From assembly GCA_016124525.1 (NCBI GenBank), contig WGNO01000016.1, forward strand, positions 39,800 through 103,799: 64,000 bases of DNA, written 5' to 3'. The position numbers and the translations under genes are program-made. Positions within the stretch are counted from its first letter, which is position 1. Every line of letters starts with the position of its first letter. Source of the stretch: Nostoc sp. RI_552. Its GTDB lineage: Bacteria > Cyanobacteriota > Cyanobacteriia > Cyanobacteriales > Nostocaceae. Below are positions 10,411-20,184 of the stretch, in pieces. The notes beneath the pieces were generated by a model, which was given only the letters and a program-made list of their open reading frames with translations, made no database searches and was not told where the DNA came from.

Positions 10411-10501
10411 TTTTTGAGACCATAATTATTAACAGGCTCTTCTTTAAGTTTTAGTAAACAGAGAAGGATATGACATCTTCCTCAAAGAACAAACTTAGGG
10501 G

Positions 10502-11353
10502 TCATTGGTCATTAGCTTTTGACTTTTGTGTTCTTGCCTTAGTTTCCAACTCCTGAGATAGTTTCAGCTGGTGTTCTAAAAAATTATGCTCTCCTAAAAT
10601 TTTGTAGAGATTAATATTTGTTTCTAGTAAACAGGCGTGTCCGCTGTTGGGTAATACAACCATCCTAGTGTTGGGTAAAATGCTAACCAAACGTTTGGCT
10701 TCTTTTACAGAGGGTAAAAGGCGATCGCTTGCAGCTGCGATGAGCAAAACTGATTGATTCACTTGGCGTAACTGGTTTTCAGTGACATTAAATTCTTTCA
10801 ATAAAGACAATCGCCAGTTAACTGTGACTGGGGGTACAGAACGCATAGTTTTCAACAATTCGTAGCGCACGTTCCGGGGAATACGTGCCAAGGATGCCAA
10901 AAATGGTAATAAACCTAGTGCGCCAACATCATAAAAGCATTCTGGAACAAAGTAAGTCACTTGAGATGTCCAACTCAACCAGGGACGAAGTTGAAATGCA
11001 GATGCTGGGTTGACCAGGATAATTCGTTTAAATAACTGTGGTGCTTTGGTTGCTACTTTCATTGCCAAACAACCTCCAAAGGACTCACCACAAAGATAAA
11101 CTGGTCTTTGGGAGCTTTTTTCTAATTCGGTGTGGATTAAGTCCAAGACGTTACTGCTTAATACATCCCAGGTGGTGAGGTCTTGTCTGGGAATGGCCAA
11201 ACACCGAACATCAAAGCCAAGTTCTAAGCCTGCTGTTTGCGATCGCAACAGTTGCCCAGTTCCATCTAATCCTGGTAAATACACAAACAACGGATAATCT
11301 AGTTGGACTCGGTTAGGAGTGAGAAAACAAGGTTTTAGCTCAACTTTTGGCAT
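10502..11353 (-). CDS. Alpha/beta hydrolase (phytyl-ester-synthase N-domain-like)
   Basis: 283-residue alpha/beta hydrolase: opening strand LFVYLPGLDGTG, nucleophile elbow GESFGG (about residues 90-95), an acid region LLIAAASDRLLPS and a catalytic-His region LPNSGHACLLE. The opening and GESFGG style resemble the hydrolase half of plant phytyl ester synthases and cyanobacterial Slr2103-type proteins, where a hydrolase domain is joined to an acyltransferase. Here an acyltransferase gene lies immediately upstream on the same strand (11644-12405). A lipid esterase or acyl-transfer role is an inference; only the hydrolase fold is seen. Confidence 0.75.
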   Translation of the reverse strand: MPKVELKPCFLTPNRVQLDYPLFVYLPGLDGTGQLLRSQTAGLELGFDVRCLAIPRQDLTTWDVLSSNVLDLIHTELEKSSQRPVYLCGESFGGCLAMKVATKAPQLFKRIILVNPASAFQLRPWLSWTSQVTYFVPECFYDVGALGLLPFLASLARIPRNVRYELLKTMRSVPPVTVNWRLSLLKEFNVTENQLRQVNQSVLLIAAASDRLLPSVKEAKRLVSILPNTRMVVLPNSGHACLLETNINLYKILGEHNFLEHQLKLSQELETKARTQKSKANDQ

Positions 11354-11643
11354 GATAAAATTTCAATTTAACTTTTTGGTTTTCTTGGCATTGCCTGGGT
11401 GAAAATCCCTGAATTTTGTAGATGGGATTACAGAAGGATTCAAGCACAATAGCCATACTAAAATTATGATAAAATAATAGCCTGGTTAATAAAAACCACA
11501 CTGAATCGCAATTGAATAATTTTGCTCAACTGAATTCATAAAAAAAGATTAAATTTATCAGATGAAAAAACACTGCTTAAACAACTAATATTTGTGAAGT
11601 TTAGGCGAGTTTTTCTATAGAAATGTCAAAAATACCGGACTTT

Positions 11644-12405
11644 CTAGTAACAACCTTTTTGTAGTAGAGTAGCAATTTGATTATGGCAATGCCCAGTCAG
11701 TTCACTCACAACATTTTTAGCTTGTTTGCCGTGATATTTTTGCTGATGTTGTGGCGTAACCCAATAAGGGTGACCAATTAATACAACAACTCGACGATAT
11801 ATAACCAAGGGATGCAGCCCTGGTTGATCGAATAAAGGTTCTGAAGGATCGAAGAAAGTTAACAGTCGTAGAGGTAAGCCATATGTATTGACTTCTTGTA
11901 GGGATGCGATGGCAATTGGTAAAATTGCCAAATCCTGTACAGTAGACCGCAATGCCAAATGAGCAAATCCTCTCTGAAACTTACCGACTTCATGGGGAAG
12001 GGTAGATGTCACCATTGGCCGAGTTCCTTCGGGAAAAACACCTACCATCTGTTTTGACCGTAAAATTTTCTGTGACTGCTGAAAAAAGCTTTGCTGACGG
12101 TTTGGCTCATTCTCTAAGGGAAAACATCCCAATTCTCCTGTGACAATCTCCCGCATGATTGGTACTTGCCCCATATAGTGATGGCAAGCAAAACGAATTG
12201 GACTGGATAGCGCCGACATTAAAACCAGTGCATCCATAAAGCTACGGTGATTGCTGACTACCAGAACACTAGCATCTTTGGGAATGCGATTTTCGTGATA
12301 GCGAAACATTTGCGTCGATAACGCCGCTAGGAAATAGCGAGAAATATCCAGGGGTCTATTGCCGCTCATAGGAAAATTAATATGTTTTTTCTGAAAAAAT
12401 CCCAT
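11644..12405 (-). CDS. Lysophospholipid acyltransferase-like protein (LPLAT/PlsC superfamily)
   Basis: 253 residues with the acyltransferase blocks VVSNHRSFMDALVL (HX4D, about 49-62), GELGCFPLENEPNRQQSF and VGVFPEGTRPM (EGTR, about 119-129). Unlike the plsC at 3274 both catalytic motifs are intact. No clear membrane-spanning helix. It precedes the alpha/beta hydrolase gene by 290 bases on the same strand; the pair recalls the two domains of phytyl ester synthase/DGAT-like proteins. The acceptor cannot be decided from sequence. Confidence 0.75.
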   Translation of the reverse strand: MGFFQKKHINFPMSGNRPLDISRYFLAALSTQMFRYHENRIPKDASVLVVSNHRSFMDALVLMSALSSPIRFACHHYMGQVPIMREIVTGELGCFPLENEPNRQQSFFQQSQKILRSKQMVGVFPEGTRPMVTSTLPHEVGKFQRGFAHLALRSTVQDLAILPIAIASLQEVNTYGLPLRLLTFFDPSEPLFDQPGLHPLVIYRRVVVLIGHPYWVTPQHQQKYHGKQAKNVVSELTGHCHNQIATLLQKGCY

Positions 12406-12739
12406 TGAATTTTTACATTTCTGTATTAATAGTTAGCCAATCTTAATCTAGAAAATTTTTATCTATAAACCTAGCTAGGTTATTTGTAGATAGGGGTTAT
12501 GTAGTTACAATCACAATTCAGATGATAGCAATCATTATAAAGAGTTATCACTAGGTGAATTATGTCTTGTGAGTCAATACTAACCTGATATATACATATT
12601 AATAAACAATTTTTGTCGTGAGAAATTTGCTAATATTAAATTACGGTTTGTCAAACTAGGAGTATGATTATATAATTGCGTGGTTTTACCAATAAAAGTC
12701 AGATACAAAAGATTTTAATAATTTATTTTTTAATTGTGT
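12406..12739. other. Divergent intergenic region between the acyltransferase gene and metG
   Basis: 334 AT-rich bases between a minus-strand and a plus-strand gene, so both promoters should lie here. No convincing operator, riboswitch or repeat was recognised. Confidence 0.5.
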
Positions 12740-14341
12740 ATGGATTTAGTCAATAAAACAGAAAAGACATTTGCATTGACAACACCCCTATACTATGTCA
12801 ATGATGTTCCTCATGTTGGCAGTGCTTACACAACAATGGCAGCAGACGCAGAGGCGCGGTTTCGCAGGCTGTTAGGCCATGAGGTATTGCTGATTACAGG
12901 TACAGATGAACATGGGCAGAAAATTGAGCGTTCAGCAGAGAGTTTAGGGAAAGATCCACAAGAGTTTTGTGATGAAATTGTGCCTAGTTTTATCAACTTA
13001 TGGCATTTACTAAATATTCAATTTGATCGCTTTAGTCGGACTACTGCTTCTCGTCATGAAGCCATCGTCAAAGAGTTCTTCCAAAGAGTTTGGGAAAAAG
13101 GCGATATCTACCAAGGACAACAGAAAGGTTGGTACTGTGTATCTTGTGAAGAATATAAAGAAGAACGGGAACTATTAGAGGAAAGGCGCTGCCCTATTCA
13201 TACTAACAAGGAAGTCGAGTGGCGAGATGAGCAAAACTACTTTTTCCGCTTATCTAATTATCAAGCACAACTAGAGGAATTTTACCAATCTCGACCAGAT
13301 TTTATTCAACCAGAAAGTCGTCGTAATGAAGTTTTAAGCTTTGTCAGTCAAGGGTTACAAGATTTTTCCATTTCCCGGGTAAATGTAAAGTGGGGTTTTC
13401 CTGTACCAGTTGATCCCAAACATACCCTTTATGTGTGGTTTGACGCCTTGCTAGCTTATGTCACAGCATTATTAGAGCCAGATGCAGAAGCAACTTTAGC
13501 CAATGCTTTAAAAAATTGGTGGCCAATCAACCTGCACTTAATTGGTAAAGATATTCTCCGATTCCATGCAGTTTATTGGCCGGCCATGTTAATGTCAGCT
13601 GGTTTACCTTTGCCAGAGCAGGTGTTTGGGCATGGTTTTTTGACTAAAGATGGTCAAAAAATGGGCAAGTCTCTGGGTAATACTCTAGATCCTGTAAGGT
13701 TAGTTCAAACCTATGGTAGTGATGCAGTTCGTTATTACTTCCTTAAGGAAATCGAATTTGGTAAAGATGGCGATTTTAATGAAGTTAGATTCATTAATGT
13801 TTTGAATGCAGATTTGGCTAATGACTTAGGTAATTTGCTAAATCGCACCTTGAATATGGTGAAAAAATACTGTGGTAGTGATGGAATACCAATTACCAAT
13901 GAAACCATTAACGACGACAACCCTTTGAGAGCGATTGGTTTACATCTAGGGGAAAAGGTACGACAAGCCTATGAAGCGTTAGCTTTTAACCAAGCCTGTG
14001 AAGTTGCCCTTGTCCTGGTTAGAACCAGCAACAAGTTTATTGATGAACAAGCCCCTTGGTCACTATATAAACAAGGCAAGCAGCAGGAAGTGGAAACAGT
14101 ACTGTACGCAGTTCTAGAATCTGTTAGACTAGCAGCTTATCTTCTTTCCCCAGTGATTCCAAATATTAGTAGTGCTATTTATGAGCAGCTCGGTTTTGGA
14201 ATTGACTTTAATGATCAAATAAAAACTTCAATGCTGGGCTCTTTTGCTACCCATTCAAAATGGGGAATACTAACCAGTAAACAATTGTTGGGTAAACCCC
14301 AACCCGTGTTTAAGCGAATAGAAGCTCCAAAAAAGGATTAG
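12740..14341 (+). CDS. metG: Methionyl-tRNA synthetase
   Basis: Charges tRNA-Met. Class I synthetase, 533 residues from the ATG at 12740 (a TTG six bases earlier is less likely). Motifs: HIGH-like HVGSAYT near residue 25, a zinc-binding insertion CVSC...CPIH (about 130-155), and KMSKS-like KMGKSLGN (about 305). The C-terminal EMAP-type tRNA-binding domain found in some bacteria is absent, as is normal for the shorter cyanobacterial form. The plus-strand genes after it are spaced by 163 bases and need not be cotranscribed. Confidence 0.96.
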   Translation: MDLVNKTEKTFALTTPLYYVNDVPHVGSAYTTMAADAEARFRRLLGHEVLLITGTDEHGQKIERSAESLGKDPQEFCDEIVPSFINLWHLLNIQFDRFSRTTASRHEAIVKEFFQRVWEKGDIYQGQQKGWYCVSCEEYKEERELLEERRCPIHTNKEVEWRDEQNYFFRLSNYQAQLEEFYQSRPDFIQPESRRNEVLSFVSQGLQDFSISRVNVKWGFPVPVDPKHTLYVWFDALLAYVTALLEPDAEATLANALKNWWPINLHLIGKDILRFHAVYWPAMLMSAGLPLPEQVFGHGFLTKDGQKMGKSLGNTLDPVRLVQTYGSDAVRYYFLKEIEFGKDGDFNEVRFINVLNADLANDLGNLLNRTLNMVKKYCGSDGIPITNETINDDNPLRAIGLHLGEKVRQAYEALAFNQACEVALVLVRTSNKFIDEQAPWSLYKQGKQQEVETVLYAVLESVRLAAYLLSPVIPNISSAIYEQLGFGIDFNDQIKTSMLGSFATHSKWGILTSKQLLGKPQPVFKRIEAPKKD

Positions 14342-14504
14342 CGCTTTAATTTACTATCATTTTTTCATCTGTTCAACTTCTTAATTTTCTCAAAAAACTA
14401 ATCGGGGCTTAACTTACTTATTAGCTCCGAGGCCTTATCATAAGCCGTTCTAAGATATCAGCTTGGTAAATGAGTATCAAATATAACAACAATAATAATG
14501 AGGT

Positions 14505-15143
14505 ATGACAACAATGTTGAATAATCTAGAAAGTGATTCAATATTTACGCCGGAACAAGTCTTAGAAAATAGAGGTCGTGTAGCTATATTTATTGATGGT
14601 TCTAACTTATTTTATGCTGCGTTACAACTAGGAATCGAAATTGACTACACTAAACTACTATGCCGATTAACTGGCGGTTCTAGACTATTGCGAGCTTTCT
14701 TTTATACTGGTGTAGACCGCACTAACGAAAAGCAACAAGGGTTTCTGTTGTGGATGCGTCGTAATGGCTACCGAGTCATTGCTAAGGATTTAGTGCAGTT
14801 ACCAGACGGTTCAAAAAAAGCCAATCTGGATGTAGAAATTGCCGTGGATATGATGGCTTTAGTAGATTCTTATGACACTGCAGTATTAGTCAGTGGCGAT
14901 GGAGATTTGGCATATGCGGTAAATTCTGTAAGTTATCGTGGTGTGCGCGTCGAAGTTGTTAGTTTGCGCTCCATGACCAGTGATAGTTTAATTAATGTCA
15001 GCGATCGCTACATTGATTTAGAAGCCATCAAAGAAGATATCCAAAAAAATCCGCGTCAAAGCTATCCGTATCGACCTTTATCCACCATGGGTTTTCTGGA
15101 AGATATCAGAGAAACTAACCAACAGTTAGAAATCCAAGATTAA
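14505..15143 (+). CDS. LabA-like NYN domain protein (DUF88)
   Basis: 212 residues with a PIN-like NYN nuclease core: VAIFIDGSNLFYAA (first Asp, about 27-40), LDVEIAVDMMAL (about 108-119) and AVLVSGDGDLAYAV (about 126-139), whose acidic residues would bind metal. Relatives include LabA, which acts in circadian output in Synechococcus elongatus; RNase activity is expected for the fold but unproven for many members. Its stop overlaps the lptC start as TAATG, so the two genes are probably translationally coupled. Confidence 0.85.
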   Translation: MTTMLNNLESDSIFTPEQVLENRGRVAIFIDGSNLFYAALQLGIEIDYTKLLCRLTGGSRLLRAFFYTGVDRTNEKQQGFLLWMRRNGYRVIAKDLVQLPDGSKKANLDVEIAVDMMALVDSYDTAVLVSGDGDLAYAVNSVSYRGVRVEVVSLRSMTSDSLINVSDRYIDLEAIKEDIQKNPRQSYPYRPLSTMGFLEDIRETNQQLEIQD

Positions 15144-16387
15144 TGAAATATCAAAAAGTTAGGCAGAAAAATAGTGTCAATTGTGTGGAAAAAGGTCAAA
15201 TTAAAGTAAATTTACCCAAATTATTTTCATCACTCAATTATTTACAACTAAAAGTAAAATTATTTTACCTGCCTTTAACTTTTTTATTGGTAATTGGGTT
15301 AGTGGCTTGTGGGGGCAAACCCCCCCCAGGTTCTGGGTCAAATGATGCTGATTCATCCTTGGAAGAAAGCAATTTGACATTTTTTGATGTCACTTTAGAA
15401 CAGGCAGATGAAGTAGGAAAACCACTGTGGAAAGTCAGATCTAAAAAAGCAATATACACTAAAGAAAAACAAATTGGGCAGGCAGAAAGTCCTGTTGGTG
15501 AACTATACCAGGATGGTAAACCAGTTTATAAAATACGAGCAGACAAAGCAGATATAGAACAGGATGGTGAAAAGCTATTTCTGAAGGGAAAGATACTGGC
15601 AACAGACCCTATCAATGGTATTGTATTGCAAGGTAATGAATTAGAATGGTTACCTAAAGAAGATTTATTAATTGTTCGTAATCAACTCAATGGGACTCAT
15701 AAACAACTGAAGGCAACGGCCCAAGAAGCACGAGTTAAAACCCGGGAACAGCGTATAGAATTTTCTGGTAGAGTAGTAGCCAAATCCGTTGACCCTCCAG
15801 TGCAAATGCGAACAGAAAATTTAATTTGGCGGATAAAAGAAGAAGCATTAATTAGCGATGTCCCTATAGAAATTGAGCGTTACAATAACAATCAAATTAC
15901 TGACCGTGGTCAGGGAGGTGCTGGCAAAGTCAACTTAAAAACTAAAGTTGCTACTATCAAAAAAAATGCCCGGCTAGATTTACTGGATCCACCAACGCAA
16001 ATAGCTAGTAACTCCATGACCTGGGACACAAAAGCAGAAACAGTGATGACAAATTCCCCTGTAACTGTTGTCCAACGTGCTGAAAATGTGACAGTAACAG
16101 CCAATCAAGGACAAATGAAAATACCGGAAAAAGTTGTTAATTTAAAGGGTAATGTTAAAGTTATAGGGCAGGGTAGTCAAACCCTCAGTTCTAATCAACT
16201 AAATTGGTATTTAGAGAAAAAATTATTAGAAGCTCAGGGAAATGTTGTTTATCGTCAAATTGAGCCACCAATAAATTTTACAGGTGAAACAGCCGTTGGT
16301 AATTTGCAAACAAAGGACATTTTAGTAACAAGGGGGAAATCTGGAAGCAGGGTAGTAACAGAAATTGTTCCTCAATACCCTAATTAG
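15143..16387 (+). CDS. lptC: LptC-like lipopolysaccharide transport lipoprotein
   Basis: 414 residues. A hydrophobic signal (about 38-54, VKLFYLPLTFLLVIGLVACG) ends in lipobox LVAC, so this is a lipoprotein. After a Pro/Gly/Ser linker comes an LptC/OstA-type beta-rich region: the LptC core FFDVTLEQADEVGKPLWKVRSKKAIYTKE, then repeated strands with ATDPINGIVLQGNELEW and GNVKVIGQGSQTLSSNQLNWYLE. Cyanobacterial LptC is longer than the proteobacterial form, and this length fits. It would carry LPS across the periplasm from the LptB2FG complex. ATG at 15143 overlaps the preceding stop. Confidence 0.85.
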   Translation: MKYQKVRQKNSVNCVEKGQIKVNLPKLFSSLNYLQLKVKLFYLPLTFLLVIGLVACGGKPPPGSGSNDADSSLEESNLTFFDVTLEQADEVGKPLWKVRSKKAIYTKEKQIGQAESPVGELYQDGKPVYKIRADKADIEQDGEKLFLKGKILATDPINGIVLQGNELEWLPKEDLLIVRNQLNGTHKQLKATAQEARVKTREQRIEFSGRVVAKSVDPPVQMRTENLIWRIKEEALISDVPIEIERYNNNQITDRGQGGAGKVNLKTKVATIKKNARLDLLDPPTQIASNSMTWDTKAETVMTNSPVTVVQRAENVTVTANQGQMKIPEKVVNLKGNVKVIGQGSQTLSSNQLNWYLEKKLLEAQGNVVYRQIEPPINFTGETAVGNLQTKDILVTRGKSGSRVVTEIVPQYPN

Positions 16388-16482
16388 TCATTAGTCATTG
16401 CTGATGAGTAAGGGTTTGAGGATTGTTTGCTTTTTGTGCTTTTGCAACTAGGTTTATTTGTACAGATCTGCTGAGTTAGGGA

Positions 16483-17820
16483 TTAAGAATTATTATTATT
16501 CACACCTAACAAAATTTCGTTACGAGTAGCAGAACCCAATTCAGGTGAAAAATATTTAGGAGATTTGGGAGTAATGGTAGGAGGAATATTGGGAGCTACA
16601 TCTAACTGTTTAACAAGAGCTTGTAATAACTGATCCTGACTAGCGCGGAAACCAGAAATTTGTGGGCCACGGTTAATAATAGCAAACCAAACCAAACCGC
16701 GGTGGCCTGTGGGTATCACTCCAGCTAAAGCGCTCACTTCGCGTAGGGTACCAGTTTTCATGACAGTGGCATCAGGCATTTTTCTCCCTTGCAATGTTCC
16801 GCGACGGTCAAATCCAAAGGTAGGAAACAAATCAGCCACATTAATTTTATGGGCGACTGCTTCCCGTTGAATCGCCATTAACATAGCACAAGCTGCTCTT
16901 GGAGAAATACGATTGTCTACCCCTAATCCTGAACCATTAATTAACTTAATTTCTGCCTCCGGTACTCCAGCCAATGTGGTAGCTTTGGATTGCACGACAC
17001 CTGCTCCTCCCGCTGACTCCGCCAACATCTCTGCCATAACGTTGTTACTGAAAACATTCATTTCCTTGATTAGTTGCTGCAAGGTTAAAGAACGGTGACG
17101 TACCAGCAGGGTTGCTTGGGGGTTTAGTTGGGGTGCTAACTTGACGCTACCGGCAATAACAATTTGGGGTTTGGCTGTCCCCTTGGCCATGATTGAATGT
17201 GTATAATTTGCCGGACGAGTCCAACTTGAACGATTCAGTGCTTGCTTGAGCATCTGACCAGCTAGTATGGGATTTTGTTCAAAATTCATGGCGAAATTGC
17301 TGGTGATGAGCAAATTTCCCTTAACTTGTTTGATGCCGATTTTATTTAGAGTGTTACCCAGAGTGATGGCTTCTTCCCAAACAAACAAGGGATCACCACC
17401 ACCGATAATCACCAAATCTCCCTGTAACACTCCGTTAACTATTGGTCCTGTGGCACTGACCAAAGTTTCAAACTGGTGGTTTGGCCCCCAGGTTTTCAAA
17501 GCAACAAGTGAAGTGGCAATCTTGGTGAGAGAGGCGGCGGGTAGAGGTGTTGTACCTTGATGATTAGCCATCAAAATCGGCCCTGACTGCATCCAAATTC
17601 CTTGACTATTGGTTAAGTTTTCCGTCACCAATTGCGAGGAAGTCAGTGCTTGCAAATATTTTTTTACTGTGGTGGTTCCCGTTGGATTTGGATCAGGTGC
17701 TAGAACCAAGCCAGGGCTATTTTGCCAAGTTAATGCCTCTAAGGCTTCCGCCGGCTTGATTTGTACACCAGCCATTTCCAACCAAAGAGAAATTAAACCT
17801 GAACCCAATAATTCCAGCAT
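16483..17820 (-). CDS. dacB: D-alanyl-D-alanine carboxypeptidase/endopeptidase (PBP4, S13 family)
   Basis: Trims or cleaves peptidoglycan cross-links in the periplasm. 445 residues with the three penicillin-binding motifs: SLTK (nucleophile Ser, about residue 100), SNN (about 257, in VFSNNVMAEM) and KTG in VMKTGTLREVSALAG (about 358). The N-terminus MLELLGSGLISLWLEMAGVQ is weakly hydrophobic and could act as an export signal, though not an ideal one; a longer start is not seen. Converges with lptC. Confidence 0.9.
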   Translation of the reverse strand: MLELLGSGLISLWLEMAGVQIKPAEALEALTWQNSPGLVLAPDPNPTGTTTVKKYLQALTSSQLVTENLTNSQGIWMQSGPILMANHQGTTPLPAASLTKIATSLVALKTWGPNHQFETLVSATGPIVNGVLQGDLVIIGGGDPLFVWEEAITLGNTLNKIGIKQVKGNLLITSNFAMNFEQNPILAGQMLKQALNRSSWTRPANYTHSIMAKGTAKPQIVIAGSVKLAPQLNPQATLLVRHRSLTLQQLIKEMNVFSNNVMAEMLAESAGGAGVVQSKATTLAGVPEAEIKLINGSGLGVDNRISPRAACAMLMAIQREAVAHKINVADLFPTFGFDRRGTLQGRKMPDATVMKTGTLREVSALAGVIPTGHRGLVWFAIINRGPQISGFRASQDQLLQALVKQLDVAPNIPPTITPKSPKYFSPELGSATRNEILLGVNNNNS

Positions 17821-18206
17821 ATTTGATTTCCTTATATCTTTCCTGTGTTAATGTACAGGTTTTTTGAAGATGATCAGAATTTCAGAATTGTTGATACTTC
17901 CCATGCTTAGAAGCCAGGGGATTCTTAAAAAGTCCACAAAGGAACTTTCAATGGTGCTATCAAGGACACCCTATTGATTCCACTAAGGTCTAAATCTAGT
18001 TTTATCACTACTTTAACTAAAATATTAGCGGCACCTTTGCCATTAGCATTGAACAAAATATTTTTTGCTCTCCGGTAAAATCATGGTTTTACTGGTTTTC
18101 CTGATGATTGCCATCCTTCAGGTTTTTCGCTGAATTTACGTAGCACATCACCATCTAAAAATTCTGCAACTGTGGTTAAGGAGGGTGGGGAAACCACCCC
18201 TGGTAG
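17821..18206. other. Gap between PBP4 and LOG genes
   Basis: 386 bases. The part next to the LOG gene (18081-18206) is open in the LOG reading frame past its amber stop and is described separately. A GC-rich hairpin (GGTGG...CCACC) sits at about 18184-18199. The remainder shows no gene. Confidence 0.5.
18081..18197 (-). CDS. Possible small ORF, in frame after the LOG-family stop
   Basis: A 38-residue frame starting at GTG 18197 and ending TGA at 18081-18083. Its sequence (AEFLDGDVLRKFSEKPEGWQ) has a protein-like composition. It continues exactly in the frame of the upstream LOG gene after TAG at 18207-18209, with no other stop between. It may be a tiny independent protein, a lost C-terminal extension, or chance. 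No ribosome binding site is visible. Not recognised. Confidence 0.3.
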   Translation of the reverse strand: MVSPPSLTTVAEFLDGDVLRKFSEKPEGWQSSGKPVKP

Positions 18207-19277
18207 CTACTTTCTTTCTGGATGTTCCTTTTCTGACGGTGGAGGAGTACCCATCTGGTTAATTGCGGCAATCATCTGATATAAACGACCCAAGTCACGT
18301 TGGTTAAAGTAGAAAACGAGGCGGGGTAGTTCTGCGGTCTCATCTTGGTTTTCTTGGGGCAAAGCCTGACTTTTTTCAATTTTTCCTTTCACCAGAATGT
18401 CGCTAAAGTTAGCATTTAACTTTTCTACCACAGCATCTGATAAATCTGTTGAAAGACGAATGACCAACTGCTCTCCTACGTAGCGGCTAGAGTGATAAAC
18501 GCGATAAAAATTAGTAATGGCATTACAAGCTACTTCTAGATTATCTGTCACTGTGTAAAGGCTTGGGTCTTCAGGGCTGACAAGACCTTTTTGGACTAGT
18601 TGCTGATCAACATATTTGCTCCAAGAGAGCCAGTAATCTCCACCTGGATGATCAATTAAAACTACAGGAACAGGTCCAAATTTACCAGTTTGGCTTAAGG
18701 TCATACACTCAAAAGCTTCATCTTGAGTCCCAAAACCTCCAGGAAATAAGGCTACAGCATCACTTTCTTTAAGGAGAAATAGTTTCCGGGTGAAGAAATA
18801 CTTGAAATGAATCAGCTTAGGATCACCCTCAATAAATGGGTTAGCTTGCTGCTCAAACGGTAACTGAATATTTAAACCAAAGGAATTATCTCGTCCAGCG
18901 CCTTCGTGACCAGCTTGCATAATGCCGCCGCCACCACCTGTCATTACCATGAATCCTAACTGACAAACAGCACGAGCAAACTGAAGGGCTATCTGATACT
19001 CTGGTGTTTCTGGCGATAGACGAGCAGAACCAAAAATAGTTACTTTGCGGACGTGTCGGTAGTCATAAAATAGCTGGAAACCTCTTTCCATATCTGCTAA
19101 AGCAGCGGACAAGATTTTCCAGTCAAGACGTTCAATCTCGCTATCAGCTAGACGTACTATAGTAGCCAGGGCTTGCTGAATTAGGATGCGATTTTTTAAC
19201 GTCGGTAAGCGATCAAATAGTTCAGCGATATCCGCCTGAAGAGTCTCTGATGTGTCAAACGACGCAGATGAGGTCAT
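18207..19277 (-). CDS. LOG-family protein (Rossmann-fold nucleotide-binding, TIGR00730-like)
   Basis: 356 residues from ATG 19277. The frame is open to 19403, but the extra 42 residues lack family resemblance. LOG signatures: VTIFGSARL, VMTGGGGGIMQAGHEGA and LFPGGFGTQDEAFE (the PGGxGTxxE motif that holds the catalytic Arg/Glu environment in cytokinin-activating LOG enzymes). Those enzymes release free cytokinin bases from nucleoside monophosphates; for cyanobacterial members the substrate is less certain. An N-terminal helical part and a C-terminal extension of about 90 residues go beyond the minimal domain. Confidence 0.85.
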   Translation of the reverse strand: MTSSASFDTSETLQADIAELFDRLPTLKNRILIQQALATIVRLADSEIERLDWKILSAALADMERGFQLFYDYRHVRKVTIFGSARLSPETPEYQIALQFARAVCQLGFMVMTGGGGGIMQAGHEGAGRDNSFGLNIQLPFEQQANPFIEGDPKLIHFKYFFTRKLFLLKESDAVALFPGGFGTQDEAFECMTLSQTGKFGPVPVVLIDHPGGDYWLSWSKYVDQQLVQKGLVSPEDPSLYTVTDNLEVACNAITNFYRVYHSSRYVGEQLVIRLSTDLSDAVVEKLNANFSDILVKGKIEKSQALPQENQDETAELPRLVFYFNQRDLGRLYQMIAAINQMGTPPPSEKEHPERK

Positions 19278-19694
19278 GAGAACTGTCGCTACAATGGCAT
19301 TACATTTTACCTGATTTTGGAATGCAGTTGACAACTGCTTTGAGTAATCGTTATGTGATGGTGCATGGTTTCTGACTATGAACATAGTCCAGACTATTAA
19401 CAATATTCTGATTTAAAATTAACCGCGGCAGTTGTCAAGAAATTAATGGCAATGGATTTAATTCTGTAAATTTACTGCTGTGGAAAGAAAAAAATTCACA
19501 GGTAAAGTGGAACATTCAAAAGGAGGTAGTCCATAACCTAGGCTACACCACCAAAAATTAAATAGGAGTTATGTAGCGCAATAAATCGTTACAAAAACTC
19601 CATTTTGCTTGGGAAGCAATAACATATTTTCCAGAACAACGTTTTACTGTAGCATTGTTAATTTGAGGGTGTTTGGCACCATAAAAGTTTTGTT

Positions 19695-19716
19695 GAGACG
19701 CGAGTTTTCGCGCCTC
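19695..19716 (-). terminator. Hairpin after trxA
   Basis: GAGACGCGA (19695-19703) pairs with TCGCGCCTC (19708-19716) with one mismatch and a four-base loop, 11 bases past the trxA stop. The following tract on the minus strand is only moderately T-rich. Confidence 0.6.
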
Positions 19717-19726
19717 GCAAACTTCT

Positions 19727-20062
19727 TCACGAAGATATACCTAGATGTTTGTTCAAGGTATTAGCTAGTGTACTTTTAGGCACGGCACCGACGACCATAT
19801 CAACTTTCTGCCCATCTTTAAAAATCATTAATGTAGGGATACTGCGGATACCGTACTGACTGGCGACTTGAGGATTATCGTCAGTATTTACCTTGACAAC
19901 TTTTATTTGACCTTCATACTGACCAGCTATTTCTTCCACAACAGGAGCTACCATGCGGCAAGGACCGCACCAAGGTGCCCAGAAGTCAACTAAAACTGGT
20001 ATATTGCTTTTGATTACTTCTTGCTGAAAATTAGAATCCGTAACTTCTGTGGCTGCTGACAT
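19727..20062 (-). CDS. trxA: Thioredoxin (m-type TrxA)
   Basis: Reduces protein disulfides using electrons from ferredoxin- or NADPH-thioredoxin reductase. 111 residues with active site WCGPC (Cys32, Cys35) after the strand PVLVDFWAP, cis-Pro in SIPTLMIF and the C-terminal [19 protein letters not shown] start at 20062. It lies downstream of guaB3 and the sRNA Yfr1 on the same strand, an arrangement known from other cyanobacteria. Confidence 0.97.
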   Translation of the reverse strand: MSAATEVTDSNFQQEVIKSNIPVLVDFWAPWCGPCRMVAPVVEEIAGQYEGQIKVVKVNTDDNPQVASQYGIRSIPTLMIFKDGQKVDMVVGAVPKSTLANTLNKHLGISS

Positions 20063-20184
20063 GCCTAAAAACCTTTGCCAATTATATTTCTGAGTTTGGT
20101 GAAAATTCTACCATAGCAAAAACAGCAGGCTAGAAGTCAAGAATGTACATTTGCAACAAAGCTAAAGAGATTATGCACAAACAT

